From Chthoniobacter flavus (GTDB lineage: Bacteria; Verrucomicrobiota; Verrucomicrobiia; Chthoniobacterales; Chthoniobacteraceae): a stretch of DNA of 64,000 bases. Of this stretch, positions 48,554 through 61,786 are shown one piece after another; within the stretch, counting starts at the first letter, position 1; every line of letters begins with the position of its first letter. The position numbers were made by a program, and so were the translations under genes. The DNA lies in the NCBI GenBank assembly GCA_945861435.1, contig CAMAUX010000013.1, forward strand, positions 1-64,000, read 5' to 3'. The notes under the pieces were generated by a model, which had not been told where the DNA came from, made no database searches, and worked only from the letters and a program-made list of their open reading frames with translations.

Positions 48554-50617
48554 ATGCGCACCATCCTCACAGGCCTCTTCGTCCTCGTCGCCGCATCCAT
48601 CCTCACTGCTGCAGATACCGCCACTCCGCGCGGTGACGCACTGCTCAAGGACTACCTCCAGAACCAGACCGCCGCGCTCTCCACACACTCCGCCGCCCTC
48701 TATCCAGACCTGCCCGCATGGCAGGCCGCGCGCCCCGAACTCGAGCGCCAGGTGCGCGAGATGCTCGGACTCGACCCATGGCCGGAAAAAACCCCGCTCC
48801 ACGCCACCATCACAGGCAGCGTGGACTGTGACGGGTTCACCGTCGAGAACCTCCACTTCCAATCCCAGCCCGGCCTCTATGTCACGGCCAACCTCTACCG
48901 GCCCAAGAACCTTTCTGGCAAAGCACCCGCGGTCCTCTACCTCTGCGGCCACGGACTCGAAAAGGACAAAGCCACCGGCGTGAGCTACGGCAACAAGACT
49001 CATTACCAGCATCACGGAGCATGGTTCGCCAAGCACGGCTACGTCTGCCTCATCCTCGACACCCTCCAACTTGGCGAAATCGAGGGGCACCACCGCATCA
49101 CCTTCGACGAAGCCAAGTGGTGGTCTGTATCCCGCGGCTACACCCCCACCGGCGTCGAAGCATGGAATGCCGTCCGCGCGATCGACTACCTGCTCACCCG
49201 TCCCGAGATCGACCCGGAGCGTATCGGCGTCACGGGCCGTTCCGGAGGTGGCGGCTACACCTGGTGGATCACCGCCATCGACCAGCGCATCAAGACCGCA
49301 GTGCCTGTCGCGGGCATCACCGATCTTCACAACCACATCCTCGATCACACCATCGACGGCCACTGCGACTGCATGTTCATGCTCAACACCTACCAGTGGG
49401 ATTACTGGCAGGTCGCTGCCCTTGCCGCACCGCGCCCCGTCCTCCTTGCCAACACCGACAAGGACAACATCTTCCCGCTCGATGGCGTCGTGCGCCTGCA
49501 CAGCGAGGTGCGTCACCTCTATCACCTGCTCGGCGTGCCGCGCCACTGGGGCCTCAACATCACCGAGGGTCCCCACAAAGACACGCAGGAACTCCAGCTC
49601 CACGCCTTCGTCTGGATGGAACGCTTCCTCAAAAACAGCGAAGCACCCATCGAAAGCCTCGCCATGCCGCGGATCCCACGCGAACAACTCCGCGTCTTCC
49701 AGCACCTGCCAACCGACCAGCGCAATACCACCGTCGAGGAAAGCTTCGTCCCCGCAGCCCCGGCACCCACCCTCCCCGAAACGCCCGCCCATTGGGCATC
49801 CCAGCGCGATGCATGGCTGAACGCCCTGCGCACAATATGCTTCCGAGCCTGGCCTGCTAAAGCCCCAGATTCCGCACCGGAACTCGTCTCCACGCGCACA
49901 CTCGAAGGCATTCAACTCACGCACTACTCCCTCCAATCCCAGCCCGGCGTCTCCCTCGACCTCTACCTTCTCCACTCTCCCACCCTCAAGGAACCGGAAC
50001 TCATCACCCTCAACGTTCTGGATCAAAAAGGATGGAAGGACTTCGCCGCCATGGCTCTCACCGGCGACCCTCTTCCGCCCTCAGCGAGAGCCGACCTCGC
50101 CTCCCAACGCAGCATGCTTCTCGCACGCCCATGGGTCATGGCTTACCTCGCTCCGCGAGGGATCGGCCCCACCTCGTGGAGCCACGGATTAAAGAAGGAC
50201 ACCCAGAGCGAGCGGCGTCTCATCATGCTCGGGCAAACCACCGACTCCATGCGCGTGTGGGATGTGCGGCGCACCGTGCAAAGCGTGCGCAGCATCGCAA
50301 GGTACAAGACCACCGCTCTCTGGCTCCAGGCCGAGGGCGCCATGGCAGGCGTCACCCTTTACGCATCCCTCTTCGAACCCGACATCACCCGACTCGACCT
50401 CTGGCAGCTCCCACACTCCCACACCACTGGCCCCACCTTCCTCAACGTCCTGCGCGTTCTCGACCTGCCCGCCGCCGTCGCGCTCGCCGCCGAAAGAAGC
50501 CGGGTCCGCATTTACGACGCCGATGCAACTGCATGGACCTATCCCTCAAAAGTCGCCGCACAGCTCGGCTGGCCCACCGACCGCATCGACATCCGCACCC
50601 CGCCGCCAGCGCCCTGA
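48554..50617 (+). CDS. secreted alpha/beta hydrolase, acetyl xylan esterase-like
   Basis: LYVTANLYRPKNLSGKAPAVLYLCGHGLEKDK; DPERIGVTGRSGGGGYTWWITAIDQRIKTAVPVAGI. Confidence 0.85.
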   Translation: MRTILTGLFVLVAASILTAADTATPRGDALLKDYLQNQTAALSTHSAALYPDLPAWQAARPELERQVREMLGLDPWPEKTPLHATITGSVDCDGFTVENLHFQSQPGLYVTANLYRPKNLSGKAPAVLYLCGHGLEKDKATGVSYGNKTHYQHHGAWFAKHGYVCLILDTLQLGEIEGHHRITFDEAKWWSVSRGYTPTGVEAWNAVRAIDYLLTRPEIDPERIGVTGRSGGGGYTWWITAIDQRIKTAVPVAGITDLHNHILDHTIDGHCDCMFMLNTYQWDYWQVAALAAPRPVLLANTDKDNIFPLDGVVRLHSEVRHLYHLLGVPRHWGLNITEGPHKDTQELQLHAFVWMERFLKNSEAPIESLAMPRIPREQLRVFQHLPTDQRNTTVEESFVPAAPAPTLPETPAHWASQRDAWLNALRTICFRAWPAKAPDSAPELVSTRTLEGIQLTHYSLQSQPGVSLDLYLLHSPTLKEPELITLNVLDQKGWKDFAAMALTGDPLPPSARADLASQRSMLLARPWVMAYLAPRGIGPTSWSHGLKKDTQSERRLIMLGQTTDSMRVWDVRRTVQSVRSIARYKTTALWLQAEGAMAGVTLYASLFEPDITRLDLWQLPHSHTTGPTFLNVLRVLDLPAAVALAAERSRVRIYDADATAWTYPSKVAAQLGWPTDRIDIRTPPPAP

Positions 50618-50770
50618 ATCCTGAGCCAATCCCGCACGGCACGATACCCGCTCCCTTTCATTCCTAGTCGGACATTGCGATGAATTGCTCCCTCCACCGC
50701 ATCCAAGTGGAGACTGGTACGCTCAAACCAAACCTGCTCCACTGCGCCCCCGAACAACCCTCTTCAAACC

Positions 50771-51067
50771 ATGTTTTCACACGTTGTCATCTGGTGGACT
50801 AATCCTGAAGTGCCCAACGCAGAGGAACTCATCCTCGCCGGCGCCGAAAAATATCTGCGCCCGATCCCGTTCCTCAAAGCCTACCACATTGGCCGCATGG
50901 CCACGAGCCACCGCCCCGTGGTCGAGCAGTCCTACCAGGTCGCCATGCATGTAGCCTTCGAAGACAAGGCAGCCCAGGACGTTTACCAAGACCACCCGCT
51001 CCACCTCGACTTCGTGCGCGAATGCAAACACGCCTGGAGCCGCGTCGTCATCTACGACTTCGAATAA
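50771..51067 (+). CDS. Dabb family (stress-responsive A/B barrel) protein
   Basis: 98 aa MFSHVVIWWTNPE...VAMHVAFEDKAAQDVYQDHPLHLDFVRECKHAWSRVVIYDFE. Confidence 0.88.
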   Translation: MFSHVVIWWTNPEVPNAEELILAGAEKYLRPIPFLKAYHIGRMATSHRPVVEQSYQVAMHVAFEDKAAQDVYQDHPLHLDFVRECKHAWSRVVIYDFE

Positions 51068-51178
51068 ACCGAAGGGCAGTCACCTCCGCGTCCGCCCGGC
51101 CATCGCGCCGGGTTCACTCCCCCAAAACACTTTCGGCCCCTCATTCTCCCGCGCAGGCCGGAGGCCATCGCTCTCTAG

Positions 51179-51730
51179 TCACCTCTCGGCCGCGCGATTG
51201 AGCGCCCTTGCCGCCTTCTCAGCAATCTGCGGGAACCGCGTCAGCCCGCTGATGATCCATGCCGTACACGACCTGTCGGTGAAGCTCTCCTTCCCCAGAA
51301 CCCTGTCACCTCGCTTGCGGATCACGACGACCTTTTCCGTGATCGTGCAGGCATTCGAGGGGCCGGCGCGGTAAAACTTCAGAAGCTTGTCCAACCCGGA
51401 AAGCTCGCGTTCGCTCAACTGCACCCCCCCCAGCGGAATCTCCACCACGCGCCCGCGCGCCTTCGGGTCGGGGTCCACTTCGGAGACCCATACCTTCATC
51501 GATGGGTTCGCTTCAGGGCGGTACTCGAACCTGAACACCTCGCGCCTGTTCGGGCCCTCGCTCGTGAAGTTCACCTCCAAAGTGTCGGTCGGCGGCAGCC
51601 CGCTGAAGTGCACAAGATGCGGCGACTCTGAGCACCCCGTCAGAACCCACACCCCGGCACAAGCGACGAATCTCCAAAGCGTCTCGCGAAGACGCTTGTA
51701 AAGACTGCGTGCGGTCGGCGTTTGGGCCAT
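51179..51730 (-). CDS. hypothetical lipoprotein
   Basis: MAQTPTARSLYKRLRETLWRFVACAGVWVLTGCSES: lipobox LTGC after a hydrophobic stretch; upstream start at 51766 also open. Confidence 0.65.
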   Translation of the reverse strand: MAQTPTARSLYKRLRETLWRFVACAGVWVLTGCSESPHLVHFSGLPPTDTLEVNFTSEGPNRREVFRFEYRPEANPSMKVWVSEVDPDPKARGRVVEIPLGGVQLSERELSGLDKLLKFYRAGPSNACTITEKVVVIRKRGDRVLGKESFTDRSCTAWIISGLTRFPQIAEKAARALNRAAER

Positions 51731-51979
51731 GGAACAACTCCGGTAGAGGAACCGACGGCCGCGCATGCGCGCCTGCCGATTCGTTTAACTGCCTGCTGGA
51801 TGCAAAACTTATCAAAACCCCGGACAGATGGAAAGCGCCCTGAGCAAAACATCGTCCAACGCTGACAGCCTAAAGGATGCCAACACCCCTGATAAAAAAA
51901 CGCACCACCCCCACTCAAAAACACAAACGGGCACCCTCTATGCTCCTTAAGAGTGCGTCCCTCAAGACCCTCAAACACT

Positions 51980-52855
51980 ATGAAACCAACCAACCCAATC
52001 CCCGCGGCGGACCCCAACTCCCAGCGGCCATGGCGGCCACGCTTCATCCAGCACATCCTCGGGTGGACGTGCACACTCCTCGTCCTGATGCATGCCGCCT
52101 CGACCCTCGCCGTCGCACCCGCCGGCTACCAACTCCTCTGGTCCGATGAGTTCGATGGAAACGCCCTCGATCCCGCCAAGTGGAAACACCACTGGAGCGG
52201 ACAGCGCCGCGACGCCCTCAACGCCCCGGAGGCTGTGAGCGTCGAGGACGGTTTCCTCGTCATCAGCACCTTCACCGAGGACGGCATCCACCGCACCGGC
52301 ATGATCAGCACCGAGGGGCTCTTCGAAGCCCGCTACGGTTACTGGGAAGCTGCCATCCAGTTCCAAGACGCACCGGGCACCTTCTCCGACTTCTGGATCC
52401 ACTCCCCCACCATCGGCGAGCCCCATGACAACGTGGCCGTGGCCGGAGTCGAAATCGACGTCATCGAGCACCGCACCATCGACAACGCCGGCAACGATCT
52501 CTCCGGCAAGTCCTCCATGAACCTCCATTGGGGCGGCTATGACATCTACCACGATGGCGACGGCGATCTCACCCCCGACCTCCAACTCGGCACAGGCTTC
52601 CATGTCTACGGCTTCGAATGGACCGAGGCCGCTTACCGCTTCTACATCGATGGCAGGCTCGTCTGGAGCCACCACAAATCCATCTCCCAACGCACCCAGT
52701 ACGCCATCTTCAGCACCGAGGTGGAGAGCGAACTCTGGTCGGGCCGCATCCCCGAGGAAGGCTACGGCGACCGCCTCAACACCCGGGTGAAAATGCTCGT
52801 CGACTACGTGCGCTACTACGCCCCCGACCCCTCCACGCCCTCCCTCAAGGACTAA
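51980..52855 (+). CDS. glycoside hydrolase family 16 protein, secreted
   Basis: GYQLLWSDEFDGNALDPAKWKHHWSG; catalytic-type motif VEIDVIEHR; GFHVYGFEWTEAAYRFYIDGRLVW. Confidence 0.88.
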   Translation: MKPTNPIPAADPNSQRPWRPRFIQHILGWTCTLLVLMHAASTLAVAPAGYQLLWSDEFDGNALDPAKWKHHWSGQRRDALNAPEAVSVEDGFLVISTFTEDGIHRTGMISTEGLFEARYGYWEAAIQFQDAPGTFSDFWIHSPTIGEPHDNVAVAGVEIDVIEHRTIDNAGNDLSGKSSMNLHWGGYDIYHDGDGDLTPDLQLGTGFHVYGFEWTEAAYRFYIDGRLVWSHHKSISQRTQYAIFSTEVESELWSGRIPEEGYGDRLNTRVKMLVDYVRYYAPDPSTPSLKD

Positions 52856-55541
52856 CCGCAGCACCAGACGGCACCGCCGAACCCGCACGCAGGCTGTCGC
52901 GCTTCTCGCCCACAAGCTTCACCACCAGCGCGGTCCATCCCGTCTGGTGCGAGGCCCCAATCCCCTCGCCGGTCTCCGCGTGGAAGTATTCGTGGAAGAG
53001 CAACAGCTCCTTCCAATGCGCCACATCGCCGTAACGCGTCGCCCCGCCAAAACACGGACGGTGCCCGTTCGCATCCGGGACAAAAAGCGCGATGAGCCGG
53101 TCGCAAAGATCCAGCGCCACCTCTCTCAGGCTCGCCATCCGCCCGGAGCCCGTGGGGTACTCGATCGTGAAGCTCTCCCCGTAGAAATGCGCGTAACTCT
53201 CCAGAGCCTCGATCAGCAGGTAGTTGGTGGGAAACCAGATCGGCCCGCGCCAGTTCGAGTTGCCGCCAAACATGTCCGTCGTCGCCTCCCCGGGCGCATA
53301 CGCCACCTCGTGCCGCTGCCCCCCGTGCTCGAACGTGAAGGGCGTGTCCTCATGCGTCTTGCTGAGTGAACGCACGCCGAACTCCGAAAGAAACTCCCGC
53401 GGATCCAGCATGTAAGCCAGCGTCCTGCGCAGACGATCCGCCGTCGGAATCGCCAGCAGACAGCGCCCGGGCGTCCCGTCCGTCGCGCGCCGCACCTTGA
53501 TGTAGCGCAGAAGATCCGGCCGGTTCGTCAGAAACCAGTCCAGCCGCTTGCGGAACCCGGGCAGCGCATCAATGGTTTCCTGCTTCAGCACGCTCACCGC
53601 GCACAAAGGCAGCAGACCCACAAGGGAACGGATCCGCAGCGGGATCGGATCGCGATGGTTGATGATGAGTTGGTCGTAATAGAACCCGTCCGCCTCGTCC
53701 CAGAGCCCTGTCCCGCCCAGCGAGTTGATGGCATCGCAGATGCTCACGAAATGCTCGAAGAACTTCGAGGCGATGTCCTCGTACGCAGGCCGCACCAGCG
53801 CCAGCTCAAGGGAGATCGACAGCATCGTCAGACAGTACGACGCCATCCACGCCGTGCCGTCGGCCTGATTCAAACGCCCCCCACCAGGCAGCGGACGCGA
53901 CCGGTCAAACACCCCGATGTTATCGAGCCCAAGGAACCCGCCGCCAAACACGTGCCGGCCCTCGACGTCCTTGCGGTTCACCCACCACGTGAAATTGAGC
54001 AGCAGCTTCTGAAACGCACGCTCAAGGAAGAACACATCCCGCTCCCCGCGCGCGTCCGCCATCTTGTACACGCGCCACACCGCCCACGCATGGACGGGTG
54101 GATTCACATCCGAGAAGTTCCACTCGTAGGCCGGTAACTGCCCGTTGGGATGCATGTACCATTCCCGCAGCAGCACCAAAAGCTGCTCCTTGGCAAAGTC
54201 CGGATCCACTGCACAGAACGGAATCATGTGGAAGGCCGTGTCCCACGCCGCAAACCACGGGTACTCCCATTTGTCGGGCATCGAGAAAACATCCTTCGCG
54301 TAGAAATGTGACCAGTCGGAATTGCGTCCCTGCAGCCGAGCCTCGGAAGGTGGCCTTCCGTTGCCCGCGCGCATCCACTCCTCCACCACGTAGTAGTAAA
54401 ACTGCTTCGTCCACAAAAGCCCCGCGTAGCCCTGCCGACAGACCCTCCTCTCCTCCTCGGAGATGCCCTGCGGTATCACCCCATCGTAAAAGGCTTCACT
54501 CCCAGCGATCCGCTCCGAGAACGTCTCCTCAAAACCCTCCAGCGCGTTGAGCCCATTCGCCTCGCCCACCAAGTGCAGCCGGCAACGGATCGTCGCCGAT
54601 GCGCCGGGCGCCACCACGAGGGAAAAATGCGCGGCCGCCTTTGTACCCTCCAGCGCCGGATTCACCGCCTCCGCCTCCCCTTGAATCAGCAACCGATGGA
54701 AGGCGTCCTTCACGTAGGGCGACGGATTGTGCTCCGCGCCAAAACTGCGGTGGTTGGTCTCGTTGTCGGTGAACAGCCAGCGCGGCTCAACCGACTCGCC
54801 TGCCGCCTCCGCGTAAAAGAGAAAGTCACCCAACCCCTCGTGCTGAAGCGCCAGCCCGCCCCCCACCGCACGCATCCACGGCTTGTCCAACGGCGCCTCC
54901 GGATTATCCACCCATTCCCATGTGTTCCGGAACCAGAGGCTCGGCAGAACATGGATGGGCGCTGGTTCGGGACCATGGTTGGTCACAGTGATCCGCCAAA
55001 GCAGGTCTTCGGGGGAGCGCTTTGCCACCTCCTGAAGAACGTCAAAATAACGCCCCTCATCGAAGAGCCCCATGTCTGCAAGCTCACATTCAGGTCCGAG
55101 CCGGCCCAGACGCTGGTTTTCCTCACGCAGCGCCGTGTACGGATACCGCCCCTGCGGATACTTGTAGAGTGCCTTGGTGTAGGAATGGCTCGGCGTCGAA
55201 TCGAGGTAGTAATAGCACTCCTTCACGTCCTCACCGTGGTTGCCCTCCACCCCGCTCAACCCAAAAAGCCGCTCCTTGAGGATCGTGTCCTGTCCATTCC
55301 AGAGGGCGGGCGCAAAGCACAGCCTGCACTGCCGGTCCGTCCATCCCTGCAATCCGTCCTCCCCCCATCGGTAAGCACGCCGCCGCGCATGATCATGGGG
55401 GAAGCTCTCCCAACTATTGCCGTGGTCGGAATCATCCTCGCGCACCGTCCCCCACTGCCGTTCGCTCAGGAACGGTCCCCAGCGACGCCACCGCTTCTGT
55501 CCTCCTCTTCCCTCCGCAAGCCGATCCTTCTCCCGATGCAT
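52845..55541 (-). CDS. MGH1/GH63-like glycosidase
   Basis: Start [98 protein letters not shown]. Confidence 0.88.
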   Translation of the reverse strand: MHREKDRLAEGRGGQKRWRRWGPFLSERQWGTVREDDSDHGNSWESFPHDHARRRAYRWGEDGLQGWTDRQCRLCFAPALWNGQDTILKERLFGLSGVEGNHGEDVKECYYYLDSTPSHSYTKALYKYPQGRYPYTALREENQRLGRLGPECELADMGLFDEGRYFDVLQEVAKRSPEDLLWRITVTNHGPEPAPIHVLPSLWFRNTWEWVDNPEAPLDKPWMRAVGGGLALQHEGLGDFLFYAEAAGESVEPRWLFTDNETNHRSFGAEHNPSPYVKDAFHRLLIQGEAEAVNPALEGTKAAAHFSLVVAPGASATIRCRLHLVGEANGLNALEGFEETFSERIAGSEAFYDGVIPQGISEEERRVCRQGYAGLLWTKQFYYYVVEEWMRAGNGRPPSEARLQGRNSDWSHFYAKDVFSMPDKWEYPWFAAWDTAFHMIPFCAVDPDFAKEQLLVLLREWYMHPNGQLPAYEWNFSDVNPPVHAWAVWRVYKMADARGERDVFFLERAFQKLLLNFTWWVNRKDVEGRHVFGGGFLGLDNIGVFDRSRPLPGGGRLNQADGTAWMASYCLTMLSISLELALVRPAYEDIASKFFEHFVSICDAINSLGGTGLWDEADGFYYDQLIINHRDPIPLRIRSLVGLLPLCAVSVLKQETIDALPGFRKRLDWFLTNRPDLLRYIKVRRATDGTPGRCLLAIPTADRLRRTLAYMLDPREFLSEFGVRSLSKTHEDTPFTFEHGGQRHEVAYAPGEATTDMFGGNSNWRGPIWFPTNYLLIEALESYAHFYGESFTIEYPTGSGRMASLREVALDLCDRLIALFVPDANGHRPCFGGATRYGDVAHWKELLLFHEYFHAETGEGIGASHQTGWTALVVKLVGEKRDSLRAGSAVPSGAAVSP

Positions 55542-55545
55542 GAGT

Positions 55546-55564
55546 AAGGGTTTAGCAAACCCTT
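55546..55564. promoter_or_regulatory. perfect palindrome/hairpin just upstream of the MGH1/GH63-like gene start
   Basis: AAGGGTTT-AGC-AAACCCTT, ending 4 bp before the minus-strand ATG (55539-55541). Confidence 0.55.
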
Positions 55565-55647
55565 TGCCTGCGAGCAAAACCAACCTGCGATTTACCACCT
55601 CAAAACACCGGGAACTGCACAAAAAACCGCGGCGGCTCACTCTCCCG

Positions 55648-57015
55648 CTAACCCGCGAAGTCGTAGCACAGCAGCCACTCCTCGCTGCGAAGATAGAGCC
55701 GGCGGTTAGCCAGCACAGGACCAGTCCAGCAGGGATAGCCCATCCGCGGCACCTGCCAGCGGTCGATCTCCTCGAGCCTCTCCGCATTCGGCGCGAAAAG
55801 CCCCAGCAATCCCGCCTCCCCAAGCGCAATCAACCTGCCCTCCGCAAGCACGAAGGACCCGCGTCCAAACACCTTCGGAGCAGCTTCTCCCGGCTGCAGC
55901 TTCGAATGCCCCGCGTTCGGCCACCCCTCGTCCCGCTCCCAGCGCAGCGTGCCGTCCTTCCACCCCACGCACCGCAACCTCGCATCGGGCTCGTTGCGTC
56001 CGCTGAATCCGTAAAGATTTCCCCCCACGAGAACCGGCCGCGCCCAGTGCATCTCCAACTGCAGCCCGCGCCAGACTTCATCCGCGCCCCGACAGTCCGG
56101 ACGCACCCGCAACGCCACAGTTCCCGACCGGTAATAGGCCGAGGAAATCAACACGGTGTCGCCCTCCACCACCGGCGTCATCGCATTCACCGAAGCGTCG
56201 GCGCGCGAACGGAACCAGTACGAAAACCGATGCTCACCCGTCTTCGGATCGAGCACCACGAGCCCCTGCCGCGTCACACAGAAAACCAACCGCTGGCCGT
56301 GCACCGTCGCTGCCACAGGCGTGCAATAGCTCGCCTGCTTCTGAAACGCGGGATCCGCCGGACTCCAATGTACAAGCCGTTCGCCGGGCCATCCATGCAT
56401 GGGCTGCCCCTCCCATGTCCGCGCACCCACATTCTCCCAGAGCGTGCGGCCCGTCTCCGGATCGAAGGCAACAACACCTGAATTGGGCTGCCCCCCAAGG
56501 ATCACGATCAGACGACCGTCCTCCAGAATCGGAGAACTCCCCACCCCAAAAAACGCCTCCGGCACTTCAAACTCACGCCCGGTATCCCGCCGCCACAACA
56601 GCTTCCCGTCCGAAAGATTCAAACAGAGAAGCACCCCCTCCGCCCCGAAGGTATAGCAACGCCCGCCCGCAAGCAGCGGACTGCACCTCGGCCCGTTGTT
56701 GTATCCAAAGGGATCTGTGAAGTGGCTCGGATACTTGTGCTCCCACAGCCCTACTCCCGTCCCCGCATCGCACGCCTCCACCACCTCCTCGTTCCCCAAC
56801 CGATGATGAACCACCAATACACCGCCCAGAACCGACGGCGCGCTATACCCAGTCCCCACCCGCTTCTCCCAAAGCAACGGCGGCCCCTCCGCGCCGAGTT
56901 TCGCCCTCAGCCCCTTCTCCGTGGACACATTATCCCGGGTCGGTCCCAGAAATTCAGGCCAGTCGCCGGCCAGAAGCAACGAGGGTAGAGCAAGCAGGAT
57001 CCAGAGGAGGCGCAT
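55648..57015 (-). CDS. PQQ-like beta-propeller repeat protein, secreted
   Basis: MRLLWILLALPSLLLAGDWPEFLGPTRDNVSTEKGL; repeated Trp-containing blades such as GTGVGLWEHKYP, SDGKLLWRRDTG, ETGRTLWENVGA. Confidence 0.9.
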   Translation of the reverse strand: MRLLWILLALPSLLLAGDWPEFLGPTRDNVSTEKGLRAKLGAEGPPLLWEKRVGTGYSAPSVLGGVLVVHHRLGNEEVVEACDAGTGVGLWEHKYPSHFTDPFGYNNGPRCSPLLAGGRCYTFGAEGVLLCLNLSDGKLLWRRDTGREFEVPEAFFGVGSSPILEDGRLIVILGGQPNSGVVAFDPETGRTLWENVGARTWEGQPMHGWPGERLVHWSPADPAFQKQASYCTPVAATVHGQRLVFCVTRQGLVVLDPKTGEHRFSYWFRSRADASVNAMTPVVEGDTVLISSAYYRSGTVALRVRPDCRGADEVWRGLQLEMHWARPVLVGGNLYGFSGRNEPDARLRCVGWKDGTLRWERDEGWPNAGHSKLQPGEAAPKVFGRGSFVLAEGRLIALGEAGLLGLFAPNAERLEEIDRWQVPRMGYPCWTGPVLANRRLYLRSEEWLLCYDFAG

Positions 57016-57143
57016 CCGGGAAAGATGTTCCGTGCCCCCTCACCCGTCCAGCGCTGCCTTTTCCGGGGCTACAGGGCCGCCACGCAGAGCGCGCGCACCC
57101 TTGTCAGCCTCCCTCCTCCCTGCGTAGGGTGACCGTTTACCCA

Positions 57144-57524
57144 ATGAAGAAAGTCATCAGCACTCCGGAGGCCCCCGCCGCCGTGGGTCCCTACTCTCAG
57201 GCGATCGCCGCCGGCCCGCTGCTCTTCTGCGCCGGACAGATCCCCCTGTGCCCGTCCGACGGACAACTCGTCGACGGAGATGTCGCCGCCCAGACCCGTC
57301 AGGTGCTCGAAAACGTGGCCGCAGTCCTGCGCGCCAACTCCATGACCTTCACCGATGTGGTGAAGGCCACCGTGTTCATGACCAGCCTCGGCGACTTCGC
57401 CGCCATGAACGCGGTCTACGGCGAATTCTTTGGTGAACCCCACCCAGCCCGCTCCACCGTGCAGGTAAGCGCCCTGCCGCGCGGCGCCCAAGTGGAGATC
57501 GAAGTCACAGCCTACCGCCCATGA
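57144..57524 (+). CDS. RidA family protein
   Basis: STPEAPAAVGPYSQAIAAGPLLFCAGQIPL; ARSTVQVSALPRGAQVEIEVTAY. Confidence 0.93.
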   Translation: MKKVISTPEAPAAVGPYSQAIAAGPLLFCAGQIPLCPSDGQLVDGDVAAQTRQVLENVAAVLRANSMTFTDVVKATVFMTSLGDFAAMNAVYGEFFGEPHPARSTVQVSALPRGAQVEIEVTAYRP

Positions 57525-58090
57525 ACCCCGAAATCCTCGACCTCTTCCGCCAGACCAACGCCCTCCTCGAAGGCCACTTTCTCCTCCGCTCAGGGCTCCA
57601 CAGCCGCCAGTTCTTCCAGTGCGCGCTGCTCCTGCAGCACACGCCCATCGCCGCCAAAGTCTGCGCGATGCTCGCAGACAAACTCCGAGCCTTCCCCGCC
57701 GACAAGGTCATCTCCCCAGCGCTAGGCGGCGTCATCGTCGGCCATGAAGTCGCCCGATCCCTCTCACTCCCTCACATCTTTGCCGAGAAAGACGACGCCG
57801 GCCGACTCGTCCTCCGCCGCGGCTTCGAAATCGCCCGGGGCGAACGCTTCCTCGTCGCCGAGGACGTAGTCACCCGCGGCGGCCGTGTTCAGGAAACCAT
57901 CGACATCGTCCGCGCCCACGGAGGCGTGGTCGTCGCGGCCGCCTGCCTCGTCGACCGCAGCGGCGGTCAGCACCCAGACTTCGGCGCCCCCTTCATCTCG
58001 CTCACCGAAATGCAGGTCGAAACCTTCGGCCCGGACGCACTGCCCCCGGATCTTGCGGCCACTCCCGCGGTGAAGCCCGGCAGCAAGTAA
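57521..58090 (+). CDS. pyrE: orotate phosphoribosyltransferase
   Basis: LFRQTNALLEGHFLLRSGLHSRQFFQCALLLQ; RFLVAEDVVTRGGRVQETIDIV; ATGA overlap with the RidA gene. Confidence 0.92.
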   Translation: MNPEILDLFRQTNALLEGHFLLRSGLHSRQFFQCALLLQHTPIAAKVCAMLADKLRAFPADKVISPALGGVIVGHEVARSLSLPHIFAEKDDAGRLVLRRGFEIARGERFLVAEDVVTRGGRVQETIDIVRAHGGVVVAAACLVDRSGGQHPDFGAPFISLTEMQVETFGPDALPPDLAATPAVKPGSK

Positions 58091-58194
58091 GCCAGCCCCC
58101 CATCGATTCCTCCCCTCATTTTCCCGGTGCTCAGACGCCCAAGCCCCTGCTTGCACCCACCCTGCCCCAGCCTTAAACCTTTGCGCCCGCTCCC

Positions 58195-61155
<2,961 letters not shown>

Positions 61156-61177
61156 CCCCAGGCCTCCAGCGCAAACC

Positions 61178-61777
61178 TCAGCGCAGTAGTCCCATCGCCG
61201 TCATCCGCGCGTAGGCTGAGAGTGTGTTCGCGTCCCGGATTTCGCCGGACGCAATCATCCCCTCAAACTCCCCAAGCGTGAACCCGCGCACCTCCGTGAT
61301 CGCCTCACCACTGTCGTGCGCACTTCCCTGCGGACTTGGCACCACAGGACTCATCAGCAACAGATGGCTGTGCTCGTCGGTAAATCCGGCACTCGAAAAA
61401 AAGTGCCCGAGCGAAATAATCTCGCCGCTCACACCAAGCTCGTAGCCAGTTTCCTCCCTCATCTCGCGCCGCCCAGCCCCGCAGATGACTTCCCACGAAT
61501 GCTTGCCCCCCTCATCAATCTGGCCTGCTGGAAACTCCCAAAGACTCGCTTGAATCGGCACCCTCTCCTGGCGAACTAAAAGAAACCGTCCATCCTCCGT
61601 TCGTGGCACCACGACCACGGCCCCTTTTCGGTAAGCCACAGTCCACTGAAACGATTGAGAACGTACGGGCGACGTCAACTCGACCCGATGCACCTCAATG
61701 TACGGATTGGCAAACAGCACCTCCTCGCCCTGAATCCGCCAGCCTTCATCTCCGAGGATAAACCGATGGAAGGGCAT
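61178..61777 (-). CDS. NUDIX hydrolase (ADP-ribose pyrophosphatase-like)
   Basis: RFLLVRQERVPIQASLWEFPAGQIDEG; Nudix-box-like GAGRREMREETGYELG. Confidence 0.88.
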   Translation of the reverse strand: MPFHRFILGDEGWRIQGEEVLFANPYIEVHRVELTSPVRSQSFQWTVAYRKGAVVVVPRTEDGRFLLVRQERVPIQASLWEFPAGQIDEGGKHSWEVICGAGRREMREETGYELGVSGEIISLGHFFSSAGFTDEHSHLLLMSPVVPSPQGSAHDSGEAITEVRGFTLGEFEGMIASGEIRDANTLSAYARMTAMGLLR

Positions 61778-61786
61778 GATACGTCC

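Noticed and set aside
47234-50026. 930 aa minus-strand ORF
   Set aside because: Antisense to the beta-propeller and esterase genes; no recognisable motif, biased composition.
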